A DNA stretch of 64,000 nucleotides from Plasmodium coatneyi (Eukaryota > Apicomplexa > Aconoidasida > Haemosporida > Plasmodiidae): contig NC_033558.1 in assembly GCF_001680005.1 (NCBI RefSeq), positions 154,501 to 218,500 on the forward strand, in the 5' to 3' direction. A model generated the notes under the pieces. That model had not been told where the DNA came from. It saw only the letters and a list, made by a program, of their open reading frames with translations, and searched no databases. The position numbers and the translations under genes were made by a program. Shown piece after piece: positions 23,007-34,318 of this stretch (positions are counted from its first letter, which is position 1; the number at the start of each line of letters is the position of its first letter).

Positions 23007-26000
23007 TCACTTTTTAAGTTCTACCGGAACGACGATGTTCTTACTCACAACACCGTTTATGAATGAATCGCAGGACGTCAGCTTTTTTATGTTGTCCTCC
23101 AGGTTGTTCTGGTAGCTGTGGAAGTTGTAATTCTCTGCAGGAGAAGGGGAAAAAACATTCGGATGGATGTTTACGCAGGCAAATGAATGCTAGATGGGTG
23201 TGAGTTTCAGGGCAACTCTCCCTTTACCATTCATGACGACGGCGTAGATCACGTCCACCACGTTGTAGGAGTTTATCCTCTCGGTTAGATCCAGGGGTCT
23301 GCAAATAAGGGGGGGAGGAAACAGACGCGTGATTGAACCACTCCTACGCAGAAAATGGAAGTTAGACCACTTTCATACCGGCACCACACCAGTGCAATGA
23401 CACCTACTTGGACTTGAGTGCGAAGATGCACTGCTGGAGGGTCTTGAAAATGTTGCTGTTGAGTGCCTTGCAGTCCTCGTTGTATTTGTCTTCCTCGTCG
23501 ACGCTTTCTACCTTCACCTGGACGATGCCGTGGAGCAGCGAAGCGAAGGTGAACGCCTCCTCCAGGTTGATCTGCCGGTGGGGGAAACAAACAGTGCACA
23601 ATGTGCAAGGTGCACAACGAGCAATAAGTAGTCAACGGTGCACAACACGCAATGCGTAGTCATCGGTGCACAACACGCAATAAGTAGTCATCGGTTCATG
23701 GTTGCCGGTTCATGCTTGTTGGGCACTCACGTAAAGGTAGAGCCAGAACGCGTGGGGACGAATCTGCTGGGACAAAACGATCGTCTTGAAAATGACCACG
23801 TGCTGGTGGTAATCGAAAAAGGTGTTCGACAGACAGAGGAAGCATTTCAGCAGGTGCTTGTACTGACTGAGGAGGTTATTTAAGACAATGCTGGCATATT
23901 CGGCTTCCTCCACCAGGTACATGAGGGCCTCCTTGTTTGGCTTCACCGTGGTGGCTTCACCCTTCTGTTGGAAGTTGGGCTCATTCGTATTAACGTGCCT
24001 GTGGTGTAGATTATTCGCATTTCCGATGTGACCGCCACTCTCCCGGTTCGTATACCTCTGCAGCCGCCGGTTAATCACCTCTAGGAGTTTATATTTTACA
24101 ATTTCCAATTGTAACTTCCACTCCACACCGACGTGACTATCACTACAGTAGTAGGAGTAATTCTCGATATTCTTCCTAACCAACTGGACGTGCTTTCTCC
24201 TCTTCTGTCTCCCACCGTCTTGCAAATTGTTCACCTTTAAGGAGTAACTCTCCCTGTCGTGCCGCTTGTTCCAAATGTGCAAGTACAAGTTCTCACTAGT
24301 GATGTACTTGTAGTAGGTCGTTAAAGTGATCTCCTTAAAATTTTCAAAGGAGTTCATTTGTATTTTATACGGTCGGAAGAGTTTCATATATTTCCTACTC
24401 GCCTCCGCAGTGGTACCTCCCAATGTGCCCACTCCCGCGTTGTCCCCCCCAAGAGGTGCATCTTATTAGCAATGAGGTGTTTCATGTTTTTTATTTTCAC
24501 GGGGGAGGAAACCACATAATTGTCTGTCTCCCTCTGCACCGTTCCATTGCTCATATTGCAAAAGATTATATCGACCGTTATGTTATAGGGCCATGCAGAA
24601 TTCATGTCTTCTTCCGAAACTTGGCTGTTCAGGATTGTTGCGTTCCTCTTCGCCTTCCTCTTTCTATAACTGTTTTTCAACTTGCACTCTCGTTCGTACA
24701 GATCTCTTATATCATACAACTGTTGGTTGGTTCCATTTTTAAGGTGTTCCCCCTGTGTGGTTGCCGCTTCTCCCCCGTTGAAGAAAAGCCCATCCACCCC
24801 CCGATAGTCATACAACGTGGAAAAATTAAAATAATTCGAATTCAGCAACTCAAAATTTAGCCCGTACTTATTAAAATTGTTTATGCTCACCCCTTTTACC
24901 ATTTCGACACTTTTCAGCTCCTCCATTTTTTTCCTATACAAACCAATTAGGCGTATCTCCTCCTTCCTTGAAGCGCCTTCATTATATGTACTTTTCAGCT
25001 TTGCTAGCTGTTTGGTCATCTCTTCTATTTTTTTCATTTTTTTACCCAACACATTATCCTGCTTTGTTAGTAAATTTTTTTTCTCTTTTAATTTTTTTTC
25101 CATTTTTCCGTTATACTTTTTTAGCGTCTCTATTGCTTTCTTTGTTCTACTGCATCTGAGTTGTATTACCTCATACTTTAGAATCGCATCGTCTAACTTT
25201 ACGCTCACATTGTTCAGATGGTTAATCTTTCCAACAAACGAAAACATCATGTCCCTTATATGTTCGTACAACTGCATTAGGTTGGGTAAATTCCTTTTGT
25301 TACTCTTTAGCTCCTTCAGGGAGTATATCCTACACCTCCTCACAATTGCCAGCGTCATCTGTTTTATCATTTCCTGTTTTTTCATTAAATTTTCGCTCAG
25401 TTTTTTTTTCAGTTCCTGCTTCTGTTCCGTCCATCTGCGGAGGGACTGTTCCTGCATATTCGTCTGTTCCGTCTGTTCCGTCTGTTCTGTCTGTTCGATC
25501 TCCTCCTCGTTTATCGCCTCGTCCTCCTTGTAGGGTTCCATGTCGACGCTGCAAAAGGCCTCCTCTTCCGTTGCGAGGTCCAAATCGTCCTCCACGAAGA
25601 ACCCCTCTCCTACGTCCTGATCATCCACGTTGTGCTCACCTACGTCCTGTTCCCCCACGTCCTGCTCATCATAGATGTACTTCTTATAATTCCCCTCGTC
25701 CGAATTGGCCCGTGCGTGCTTTCCCAATTCGTGCATCTCATCAATGGACCCTCCCCCGAAGGTTACCTGTCCACCAATATGCGTAGTGTATCTCCCTCTG
25801 GCCTTCAATTGCCCAGCATCCGCCCACTCCACCTCCAAATGACCCTCATCCCCTGCGTAATGTTCACCGTATGTGTCCTCCTCTTCCTCTGCGGGGTTCA
25901 CTCGATCAGCATCGTCCATTTGGTTCAACTGATCCATGCTGTCCTCCTCTCCCACTTCATTCGCATCTTCCACTGCATTCTCTTCTGCACCTTCCTCCGG

Positions 26001-28616
26001 CAGCTCCCTCAACCGGCAATGTTTCCCCTCCTCCTTCCCCATTTGATCATTCACCCTAACGCTCATCCTACTGGAGGTATACACTTGGGGTTTCCCAGAA
26101 AGCCTCTCCACCTGCATACTTTTCCCAACCGTTTGTCCCCTATCGTTTAAACTCTTCCTCTCTCTGAATCTTGCCTGCGCCTCTTCATCCTTGGAATGCA
26201 TACTCACGCTGTAGCTAGCTCTCCTGTTCGCTTTGGATACCTTAAACCTGTTCTGATGTGCCTCCTGGTTGTTCACCTCCGTGGGGGCTGCCCCCATGTT
26301 TATCGTTTCCCGCTCTGTACCATTCCTACCTTCAGCGAATCGCCTCAAAATGGGTTCATCCCCCCCGTTCGATTGGCTGATCGATTGTCTATTCGACTGT
26401 CCGCTTGGTTGCCGTTCCCCTTCCAAGTGACCTCCACCTGCAGCATCACCATCCTTTGCATTTGCTCTTTCACCTGCGTTGTCTTTTTCCTTGTCCTCTG
26501 TACGAACCCCCCTCGTGTGTTCGCTCCCCCTATGCGTGGATACCCTATACTGTATGGTGACGCTCTCCCTGGGGGGCACTTCTTCCTCGGTGGGAAGCCT
26601 CTTCAGGGTGGACTTCCTACCAGCAGTGCCCACCTGAGGGTCCTCCTCCTTACACTGCGCTTCTGCACTGGTAGATTTTTTCGCATCGACCAGTTCGTCA
26701 TCCTCCTCTTCCTTCACCCTGTAGCTGCTCCTAGCCCCCTCTTCACCGGTCGATTTGGTTGCCCTCCGCTTGGCCCCCGAAACGCTACTATCCTTGCACT
26801 CATAAAACACTTCGCTGTTGTGCCCTTCTTTTCGCCGGATGGATCCATCCTCCATATGGACCTGCGCCCCGCCCTCCTCTGCATCTACACCCTTGTGTGA
26901 TTCTCCCCCCTTGGAACGCTCGCTGGGGGTTCTTTCATACATCTCCCCGCTGTCTACCCGTCCATAGCTTCCAACCTCCCTGGAGTCGCTAAGGAGACTA
27001 AACTTTAGGAAGTCCTCTTCCTTTATATTGTCAATATCGGTGGTTAGCAATTTATGCAGAACGTCCTCCTCCTCATTATCCTTGTCTTTACCCAGGTGGT
27101 CACTCTTTTTGTTGTTTCCCCCTTTAGGTCTATTTCTAATGGGGGATAGACGAGCCGACTGGACCATATCGACGGAGGTCTTTGTTTTAAAGCGCACCGA
27201 TTCGGAGGACGTTCTCCTGTTAAATTCGTTAGGTGCATTTCCATCGGTAGGGTAGTCTATGGAGTTTCTCTTTGCACCGTTAAGACTATCATACCTGTAG
27301 AGTAGCTCATCGATGGGAGACTTATCCATGCTACTAGCCAAATTTTCATTCAACCTGTCGACCTTTTCCTTATCCGAACTAGAATCGTTAGATGCACCTT
27401 TCCGTTTCACTTCTGAATTATTAGAATCGCTAGAAATTCTGGTAAACTGAGTTAGATGTAGAGGCGATACTTTTTCTTTGTCATCAAAAACGGCAATAGA
27501 TCTATGGGAAAACTGCACCGACTTCTTTCGTGCACTAATATTCTCGGGTAATTCCTTCACCGGGGAAATGGAATTGCTCTGTTTTAGGATTCCTTTCTTT
27601 GGCGTCTCATTGTTTAGTCGCATCTTCCTAGAGGAGCTGATCCTACTTTCCCACAGGGAGTAACTCCCATTGGATAACCTACTGTTATTCAATGAATCAT
27701 CATTTCCAAAGTTCAGGTCGACACTTATTTTCTTGTCTAGTGAGGTTCTTTTTAAAAACTCAGAATCGCTTGCGTATCCTCCGTCTAGCAATTCTTCATT
27801 CGACTTATCACTCATGTGACTGTTTTGCCCACTGTTCAGTAGGAAGCCTCTCTTCAGTTTTTTCAGCTCCTCGTCCAGCAGGTCAATAGAACGTCTCCCA
27901 CTTCGTGTGTCACTTTTCTCACCCATTCGTGTGTCACTTTTTTCACCCATTCGTGTGTCACTTTTCGTGGCGCCCCCCTTGTTTGGGTCCACCTCCGAAC
28001 TCCCCCCTTGGCCCTCCACCTTCGACGGAGACGGAGTTATCAGATCGCTGTCATAAGCATTATCCGTCCTCGAAAGGGAAGCATGAAATCTTTCATTTCC
28101 ACCAGAGTGGTAATTCTGGGACCACCTCTTCCCGTTGTCATCCGTTACGCTTAAATTAAAAATGGAAGAATTACGCATGTTTCCCAGGGACAAGTGACTG
28201 TCCCTTCTCCGACTCGACTTTGCATTCAAGTCGGTAAAATGAGAATCCTCCTTTAGTTGAAAATCTTCGTTCAGAAAACTCATTTGGGAAAACCTGGGCA
28301 GATTCTTTTTCTGTTGGGAATTCCTCGTGGGGTTGAAATCAGCATCTAGTTTGTCTTCCCCATCCAGGTCGCCTCTCATCAGTTCCCTAAACTCTTCGGA
28401 CGTCATTTCCTTCAGCTCCCCCATGTTTGCCATCCTTTCCAGCTCCTTATCCATGTCCTTTAATTCGCTCTCACCAATTCCCTCCCCACTTAGCAGGTGA
28501 TAATCGTCGACGCTGCCGAGGGAATCTCCTCTCCTGTGGGTTGCTGACCCATCCTGCCTGTCCCTCCCTTCTGTACCTTCCCTGCCATCCTTACCTTGCG
28601 CATCCTGGGTGCCCAT
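23007..28616 (-). CDS. Large coiled-coil protein with GILK and RVxF-type motifs; candidate KNL1/Spc105 kinetochore scaffold
   Basis: About 1750 residues. Exons: complement(23007..23134, 23228..23298, 23408..23571, 23731..28616), all introns GT-AG with consistent phases. The long 5' exon changes frame once near a run of seven C at 24444-24450. One added base would make it continuous, so an indel or unrecognised intron is likely. The first 1100 residues are Ser/Glu-rich and disordered. Around residues 340-372 they carry GILK, then about 20 residues later KKSVQF followed by IAVF. This order and spacing match the SILK and RVSF PP1-docking motifs of animal KNL1, where RVSF is likewise followed by I-x-VF. 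A coiled coil follows (residues about 1070-1260). The C-terminal 450 residues have alternating hydrophobic strands (YNITVDIIFCN) that could be RWD folds. The KNL1 identity is my inference. I see no clear MELT repeats. Confidence 0.6.
23610..23693. repeat. 28-bp minisatellite in an intron of the KNL1-like gene
   Basis: Three tandem copies of a 28-bp unit starting GTGCACAACACGCAAT and ending AGTAGTCATCG (with a few changes), inside the intron 23572-23730. Confidence 0.85.
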
Positions 28617-29796
28617 TTTGTCACTCCCGCGCGGTGGTGATCAGACACAGCAATAGCTAGTTGGATGCACGGACCAACCAGCGCAGTTAATATGACACCC
28701 CTCCACTGATGCGCCTCTGCTTACACAAATGTGCACGTGGAGGACGTACCTACGGGTGCTTCCTTTTCTATTCAAACGGGGAGATAATACAACTCCAAAT
28801 TAATGATTTGAAAAAAAAAAAAAAAAATCCCCCGTGAACGTCAAAATTGCCTGAACTGTGCAGGTAAAAAAAATGGCTAGTTAACAAAACCAAGGGCGCT
28901 GCTCATTGCGGCGGTTAAATGGCGCAATGCTTTTCCGCTCCACACATGGAAATTTACACGCGGGAACTTCCCCACTATATTTGTGTTAGCCGAAAAGGAG
29001 AAGTTTAGCTAATAATTGGCGTGAAATAAACGCGTGACAGGTTTACCGGATGGCCGCCGCTCTTTCCCCCCTTTTGTCTTTCATGAGGAGAAGCGAACGT
29101 GGCGAATTTGTGCGTAGCTTCGTCACTCAGCCATGCTTCGCGCTGTGCCACTTTGCCGCGAAAAGTTTTTGCTCATTAATTTATCTGTGTAGTTTTATTT
29201 GCAATTCTGTTCGCTACATTTTTTACGATCTTTTCTTCTTTGCAATTTCGTTTTTGCAATTTTTTTTTTTTTTTTTTCTTCCTCACAATTGCAAGCGCGA
29301 GCATACACCCCCACGCTAGGCCGTTTTCCAACACTCGACCTGCCCGACGTGCACATATGGAGGATGTGTTCGCCCCCGAGTTGTGCGAAAGGGGGACGAT
29401 GCGTATTTTTCACGCCCTGCCGCTTTGGGGAAAACCCTATTTTCCTCCACCACCTGTATGCCAATGCTGTTCGAGGGCAATTACACAGGTGGCACTTTTT
29501 CGCACCTTTCGGGGATCCCCCGGTCTAGTTAAGTCAAAATGGGGAGTGGCCCCAAGGGACGCACGCGAAGGTGGTGGTCACTTAAAACCGGGAAAATAAA
29601 AAATTAAAATGAAAAAATGAAAAACAAAAAATAAAAAAAAAACTAAAAAACAGTGGACCAATCGACGGATCGACCGATCGGTTAATCGCATGAAATTCAA
29701 GCGAAATGGGCAACTACGAATGGGTGACATTTCCACCCATACGATGAAGAAGAAGAGGCCCACACAGAGCTGCACTAGTGCAGATAGACACCCCAC
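28617..29796. other. Intergenic region upstream of the KNL1-like gene
   Basis: About 1.2 kb between the start of the KNL1-like gene and the 3' end of the tRNase Z gene (both minus strand). It holds a degraded palindrome copy at 28850-28864, a T run at about 29260-29278, and an AT-rich stretch at 29585-29650. Open frames around 29050-29600 are overlapping, repeat-driven and not called. Confidence 0.5.
28850..28864. repeat. Dispersed palindrome, copy
   Basis: CCTGAACTGTGCAGG, two mismatches from the complete palindrome CCTGAACNGTTCAGG, followed by TAAAAAAAATGGCTAG. The same order of parts is seen in the copy near 43031. Confidence 0.7.
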
Positions 29797-32160
29797 TCAC
29801 TTTACCCTCTGCGGTGGGACATACACGGTTAACCCATCATACGCAGCAATGACTTCCTTTTGACCGTCGCAATTTGGTTCAGTGGTGTTAGATGTGTTTG
29901 GCGCGTCTTCACTCTCCCCCTGGGTGATCCCTCCAAATGATTCCTCTGCCTCCTTCTCGATTCTACGCATGACGGCAACGTTTTTCAGTTTATTGTCTCC
30001 AATGTACCTCTGGGAGAAGTGCGTTAGAATGAGTTTCTTGGCGTTTATTTTTTTGGCAAATGTTCCAGCCATGTTTGCCGTGGAGTGCCCCCGCTCGGCA
30101 ATGATCTTGTTGTACTTTCTGACTAGGAGGGGGGACATCTGTTTAGAACAACTCTTCTCATTGCTAAGCGTAGTATCATCCTGGTTAGTTGGAGTGCCCA
30201 CTTCACCGGAGACGCAACTCGGGGGGACAGCTTCCCCCGCATGTGCAACACTTGGAAGGGACCGCCCTACGTCATCCTCACAGAACCCATCCAGAGGAGC
30301 CACACCCTGGTCTGTTAAGTCGATTAAGCTGTTTGTCGCTTCGTGGATTAGCACATCCGCATCGGTGGCAAATTTCTCCAAACTGGATGCATCATAGGTG
30401 TCCTGGCAAATAACTATTTTCCTCCCCCTGTAGATCTCTTTGTATGCATTCCCAAAGGTGAGCTGCGTTTTGTCTGGGAAAACGACAACGTCCCCCTCGT
30501 TCATTTTTCGTATGACATGCTCATAAATCTTGTACGGGTCGAATTCTAACTTTTCGCATTTCTTCAGTTCGTCGTAGTTTTTTCTAATAAGTTCATCTAT
30601 GTAGGGTGCGTTGAACTTGCTCTCGACGTTAAGCTCCCTTACGATGTAGCCAATGGTGGGCACCGTGTGCTTAATGGGGAAACCCAAGATTTCTAAGTAA
30701 TCGTTTCGCAGAACTGTATACGTGTTATCCTCATTCGGGGGGAGGAATTCCACGTCGTCTCGTTTTTTTCGCAAGGAAGCAATTGGTGATTTCCCCGCAG
30801 GAGATGGCGCCATTTTTGCAGACTGGATTGTCCCCCCACCTTTCATCTCGTATACGAAAAACTTGGCCATCCGTTTAGAGTACGTCGAGCTGAAGGTGTT
30901 CCTCAAAAAACGGTGAGTTCCCTCCGGGCCGTAAATATTAATCGTGTTAGAATTTCGCAACATGGTAAGGACGGAAATAATCCCCAAGCAGTGGTCTCCA
31001 TGCAGGTGCGTCAGGAAAATATTTTTTATTTTACTCATTTTTATGCTTGCCCTTTGCAAAGCAATGAAGGTGTTCTCCCCACAGTCAAAAAGGAACGCTT
31101 CGTTGCATTTTTTTTTTGTCGTCTGGAGGAGAAAGGAGGATGTGCCTCTGTTCGTGGAGGGGTACATGGACCCTGTCCCCAAAAAAATCAGCTTCCAGTT
31201 ACTTCTCTTTTCATTTCCATCTTCGAAGCAGTTCCGCTTGACCTTCACGTCTCCCGTTTTTCCGTCTATGTAGATTGTGTCGATTTTTATTTTATGCTCC
31301 TTGGCTAGCTTTACCATTGCTTCCTTCAGCAGCAGCAGCTTTTTCGCAACGTTCCTCAGGTGGTCCTTCCGTTTGAGAGGGGACTCCCCACTAGCAGCAT
31401 CGTCACCTTCCAATGGGGTACTTTCCACCGGGATAGTCCCCCCCGCACGCAATAACAGCATTGCCACGTAATTTCGAATCTCCCTGTCGAGCGTATCCAC
31501 CTTCCCCCCTGACTGAACAATCTCCAAGGGAATCACCCCCTGTTCAACTATCCCCCTGATCAGATCAGTATACATTCCTACCCGCTCCTCATCCAAATGG
31601 AAGTTATGCATTCCCTGTAGAAGCATTTCTACCTCTTCTGGGCATTTTCCATCTGTCTGTACCTTCTTCTTCTTCGAGTCAACAGGGGAATCCCCCTCGA
31701 TGGGAAGGCAACCTCCCTCCTGTAGAGTATAGAACAAGTTTCTGTTCACGAAAAGAAGCCTGTCCACGCCGCTTCGAACCGTAGCAAACCTCTTCTCCTT
31801 TGTGTCCACCTCCTCCGAATAGAGTTCCCCCTTTTGGGGAGGCTTCCCATCGGGTGGGTCCTCCTCCCCCTGGGGGATCATTCCCCCTTCGAAGATCAAC
31901 TCATCATGGTGCCCAACTCCCCTCTCTGCAAAAAGGTACGTTTTTTTCACACAATTTGTGTCACAACGGGTGATTCTGTTGTGGATCCCCCCTTCGGCGC
32001 ACCTCTTCTCCTTCCTCCTTACTAGTAGTCTTCCAAACGGACAAGCGTCCTGGGGGTGGTACCCCAAGTAGGCAGCACTCTTTCCTCTTTGCAAAGTACA
32101 CGTCAGGGAAAAGCTAAACAGGGAAAATATGGCCAAATGGTACAAAAAAAAAAAGAACAT
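29797..32160 (-). CDS. tRNase Z (ribonuclease Z) with N-terminal leader, possibly organellar
   Basis: Single-exon gene of 787 residues. tRNase Z is a zinc metallo-beta-lactamase-fold endonuclease that removes 3' trailers from tRNA precursors. The catalytic part runs from about residue 324 to 720. It shows LGTGSMYPS near 327, the zinc motif THLHGDH at 384-390, PTIGYIV near 501, CQDTYD near 585-590, LIHEAT at 604-609, and the C-terminal motifs GHST (691-694) and THFSQRY (713-719). All key residues are present. The N-terminal 320 residues are not beta-lactamase-like to my eye. They start with a hydrophobic signal-like segment (residues 1-22) followed by a basic region, the layout of a bipartite apicoplast leader (inference). 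An insert between the HEAT and GHST motifs is Plasmodium-style low complexity. Function is secure. Location is uncertain. Confidence 0.9.
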   Translation of the reverse strand: MFFFFLYHLAIFSLFSFSLTCTLQRGKSAAYLGYHPQDACPFGRLLVRRKEKRCAEGGIHNRITRCDTNCVKKTYLFAERGVGHHDELIFEGGMIPQGEEDPPDGKPPQKGELYSEEVDTKEKRFATVRSGVDRLLFVNRNLFYTLQEGGCLPIEGDSPVDSKKKKVQTDGKCPEEVEMLLQGMHNFHLDEERVGMYTDLIRGIVEQGVIPLEIVQSGGKVDTLDREIRNYVAMLLLRAGGTIPVESTPLEGDDAASGESPLKRKDHLRNVAKKLLLLKEAMVKLAKEHKIKIDTIYIDGKTGDVKVKRNCFEDGNEKRSNWKLIFLGTGSMYPSTNRGTSSFLLQTTKKKCNEAFLFDCGENTFIALQRASIKMSKIKNIFLTHLHGDHCLGIISVLTMLRNSNTINIYGPEGTHRFLRNTFSSTYSKRMAKFFVYEMKGGGTIQSAKMAPSPAGKSPIASLRKKRDDVEFLPPNEDNTYTVLRNDYLEILGFPIKHTVPTIGYIVRELNVESKFNAPYIDELIRKNYDELKKCEKLEFDPYKIYEHVIRKMNEGDVVVFPDKTQLTFGNAYKEIYRGRKIVICQDTYDASSLEKFATDADVLIHEATNSLIDLTDQGVAPLDGFCEDDVGRSLPSVAHAGEAVPPSCVSGEVGTPTNQDDTTLSNEKSCSKQMSPLLVRKYNKIIAERGHSTANMAGTFAKKINAKKLILTHFSQRYIGDNKLKNVAVMRRIEKEAEESFGGITQGESEDAPNTSNTTEPNCDGQKEVIAAYDGLTVYVPPQRVK

Positions 32161-32866
32161 ATTTTACTCTTCCAAAAGATCACTATCGGCTCTTCTCACC
32201 CAATTAATGTTTTTTTTTTTTTTTTTTTTTTTTTCTGCTGTTCATTGTTGTTATCCCTTTTTAGATTTGCCTCTTTCCCCATTTTGGTGGCCCCTCTTAC
32301 TGGCCTAGCAGTGTGGCAACCTTCTCCCACTGTTCGTTTTTTTCCCCCTATCTGCTACATGGCGTGTTAAGCTGCATTGATCAATTCGTTTCGTAAATGT
32401 GTTGTTCATTAGTATGTTGCTCCGTTGCTTGTTTTTTCTTTTTATTATTTTTACGACTGCCGGATTACTCCAATATCCCGTGGCTCCGGTCGGCGCATCG
32501 CCCCACCTCTCTGCACCATCAGTCAATACACCAATGCGTCTGTGTTTTTTTTTTTTTTTTTTTTTTTTTTAGCTAGCTGCACCCACAGGTGGGAGCTAAT
32601 CGATGCAATGTCGTACCCTCGGATGGGGCTCAAAATATTTGTTTAAAACAACAGAAGTGACGGCACCTCGGCTCGCTTTTTACTTCCCCCTCGGGGGGTT
32701 CAAACGTTGGGCAAAATAAAAATAACAAGTGGAAAAAAAAAAAAAAAAAAAAAAAAGTGATACCAGGCCAAGCACAATTGCGTTGGAGGAAGGCACCCCC
32801 GTAATGTCACCACTTCGAAGAGGATGAATCAGAAGAACACGTGTAAAAATGTGTTCGTGAGCATGT
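32161..32866. other. Intergenic region with three long homopolymers
   Basis: About 700 bp between the tRNase Z start and the 3' end of the PAC4-like gene. T runs at 32212-32234 and 32545-32570 and an A run at 32733-32756. The second T run is followed directly by AGCTAGCT (32571-32578), part of the dispersed element. No gene seen. Confidence 0.55.
32571..32578. repeat. AGCTAGCT block next to poly(T)
   Basis: AGCTAGCT directly after a 26-base T run, with no complete palindrome arm beside it. It is read as a fragment of the dispersed palindrome element. Confidence 0.45.
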
Positions 32867-33697
32867 CTATGTGGAGTCACCTCTCTGCCCACTGAACAGC
32901 GGCTTCAGTATCTCCAAACAGGTAGAGAAGATAAAGTTGGTGAGTCCCTCATCCCCTTCGTCTACATTCACGCTTACATAGAAGGGGATCTTGAACTTCA
33001 TGCCTGCAGTTGGGGGAAGTGACACGTGGGACGGGGGTTGTCTGCATTTACGCAGATTGCGTTTATAGGACGTGTTTTGTGCCCCCCTTTGTTGGCCGCT
33101 CTTACCTAGCAGCCGGGCTACGTCGTTCCCGTGCGAGTTGGGCTCTCCCACCAGACACGCCGTGTTATCGGCATCCACCTAGGGGAAAAAAATAAATAAA
33201 TTAAATAAATAAAAAAAGTCATGTAAATGCAACAGTATAATTATTCGCTTGTGTGAGGGAACGTTCCTGTTGTCCCCCCAACGGCGACCACTTCTCTCTT
33301 CATCTTTTAATACTCTCCCCAAGTGTGCGCTAGCTAATCACTCCGTCACGCATCCAAGGGTCCAGCACATCATTTTTTTTTCCCCCACGTGAGGCAGTTC
33401 ATTCTCCAGGTCTCCCCCTGCCTATACGCTTACATATTTCACTGGGTAGGATGCCTGAAGGTCTGTTAACTGGTTACGTTCGTCAGTCACCGAAATGAAC
33501 ATGGTATCCTTAAAGTCGAGGACGCAGAATTGTAAGTGTAGGTAGCTCATGTAAACTCTCTCATATCTGTGAATGCAGCTAGGCATGTCCTCGCTGCGTC
33601 GTTCGATCAGTGGGGCATCATCCATCCTTGTCCCGACGTTCTCCCCCATTCCACAACAAGCATTGTTCGTTCCGTTCGTTTGGTTCACTTGGATCAT
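32867..33697 (-). CDS. Proteasome assembly chaperone 4 (PAC4/PSMG4)-like protein, three exons
   Basis: Exons complement(32867..33003, 33106..33178, 33434..33697) join in phases 0 and 1 to give 157 residues. PAC3-PAC4 type chaperones help build the proteasome alpha ring. After about 40 polar residues, the protein shows the PAC4 order of elements: a strand LHLQFCVLDFKDTMFISV, then LTDLQASYPVKY, a segment resembling the conserved T-x-L-L-G turn (NTACLVGEP), a helix with DVARLL, and a strand FKIPFYVSVNV before a final helix ending LEILKPLF. Length is close to the animal protein of about 123 residues plus the N-terminal extension. All splice borders are canonical (GTAAGC, GTAAGA donors). The similarity is by pattern, not strong identity. 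Confidence 0.6.
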
Positions 33698-34318
33698 TTT
33701 TTCAGTTTCTTCTTTTCTTCTTCTTCCCTGTTGGATCTACTTCGCGAATTGTTCCTTCAAGTGAGACTCCCTATTGGTTTTTTTTTTTTTTTTTTTTTAA
33801 TTAAAATTTCCATCGCATAGCCTTTTTAGCTGTTTTTTTTTTTTTTTTTTTTTTTTTCCATTTTCATCACGTGATAGGCTTCCCTTGTGCGGATCACCCA
33901 CTTCGCGACCTCCCACTCCCCCGTGCAGAACTTTCACAACTGCGTAAAGGTCACATTGCCGTTCTTTAACAAGCGCCGCCAACCTGTGTGCTCCGCTGAA
34001 CAATAATTTTTTGGGAAAAAAAAAAAAAAAAATGCCTGCATGTCCACTTGCCCGCACATTTATATGCGCACCGCAGACCGCAACGATTATTATGCCAAAT
34101 GAAGTTTCTTCCATGTGTGTCCCTTCATGGGGGAGAAGTACCGCCGCTTGTACCAACTGTGAAGGAAAACATAAACTGCCTTTTTTGAGTAACTAACTGT
34201 TCGCCGCTTCCCCATGGTACGTCTGTGCAAAACTCCCTCGTCTTTTCCTTTTTTTCATTGAATTATTTACCTGATCATCATTTCACCCCACCAAGAATAG
34301 TACCCCTTTTTTTGCACA
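33698..34318. other. Divergent intergenic region (PAC4-like / dynactin p25)
   Basis: About 620 bp between two divergent starts, with T runs at 33779-33798 and 33833-33857 and an A run at 34016-34031. Probably two short promoters. No gene. Confidence 0.55.

Noticed and set aside
24400..24560. An intron instead of an indel to explain the frame change in the KNL1-like gene
   Set aside because: The only candidate GT-AG pair (about 100 bp) would remove clearly coding sequence and lacks a pyrimidine tract. The homopolymer indel is simpler.
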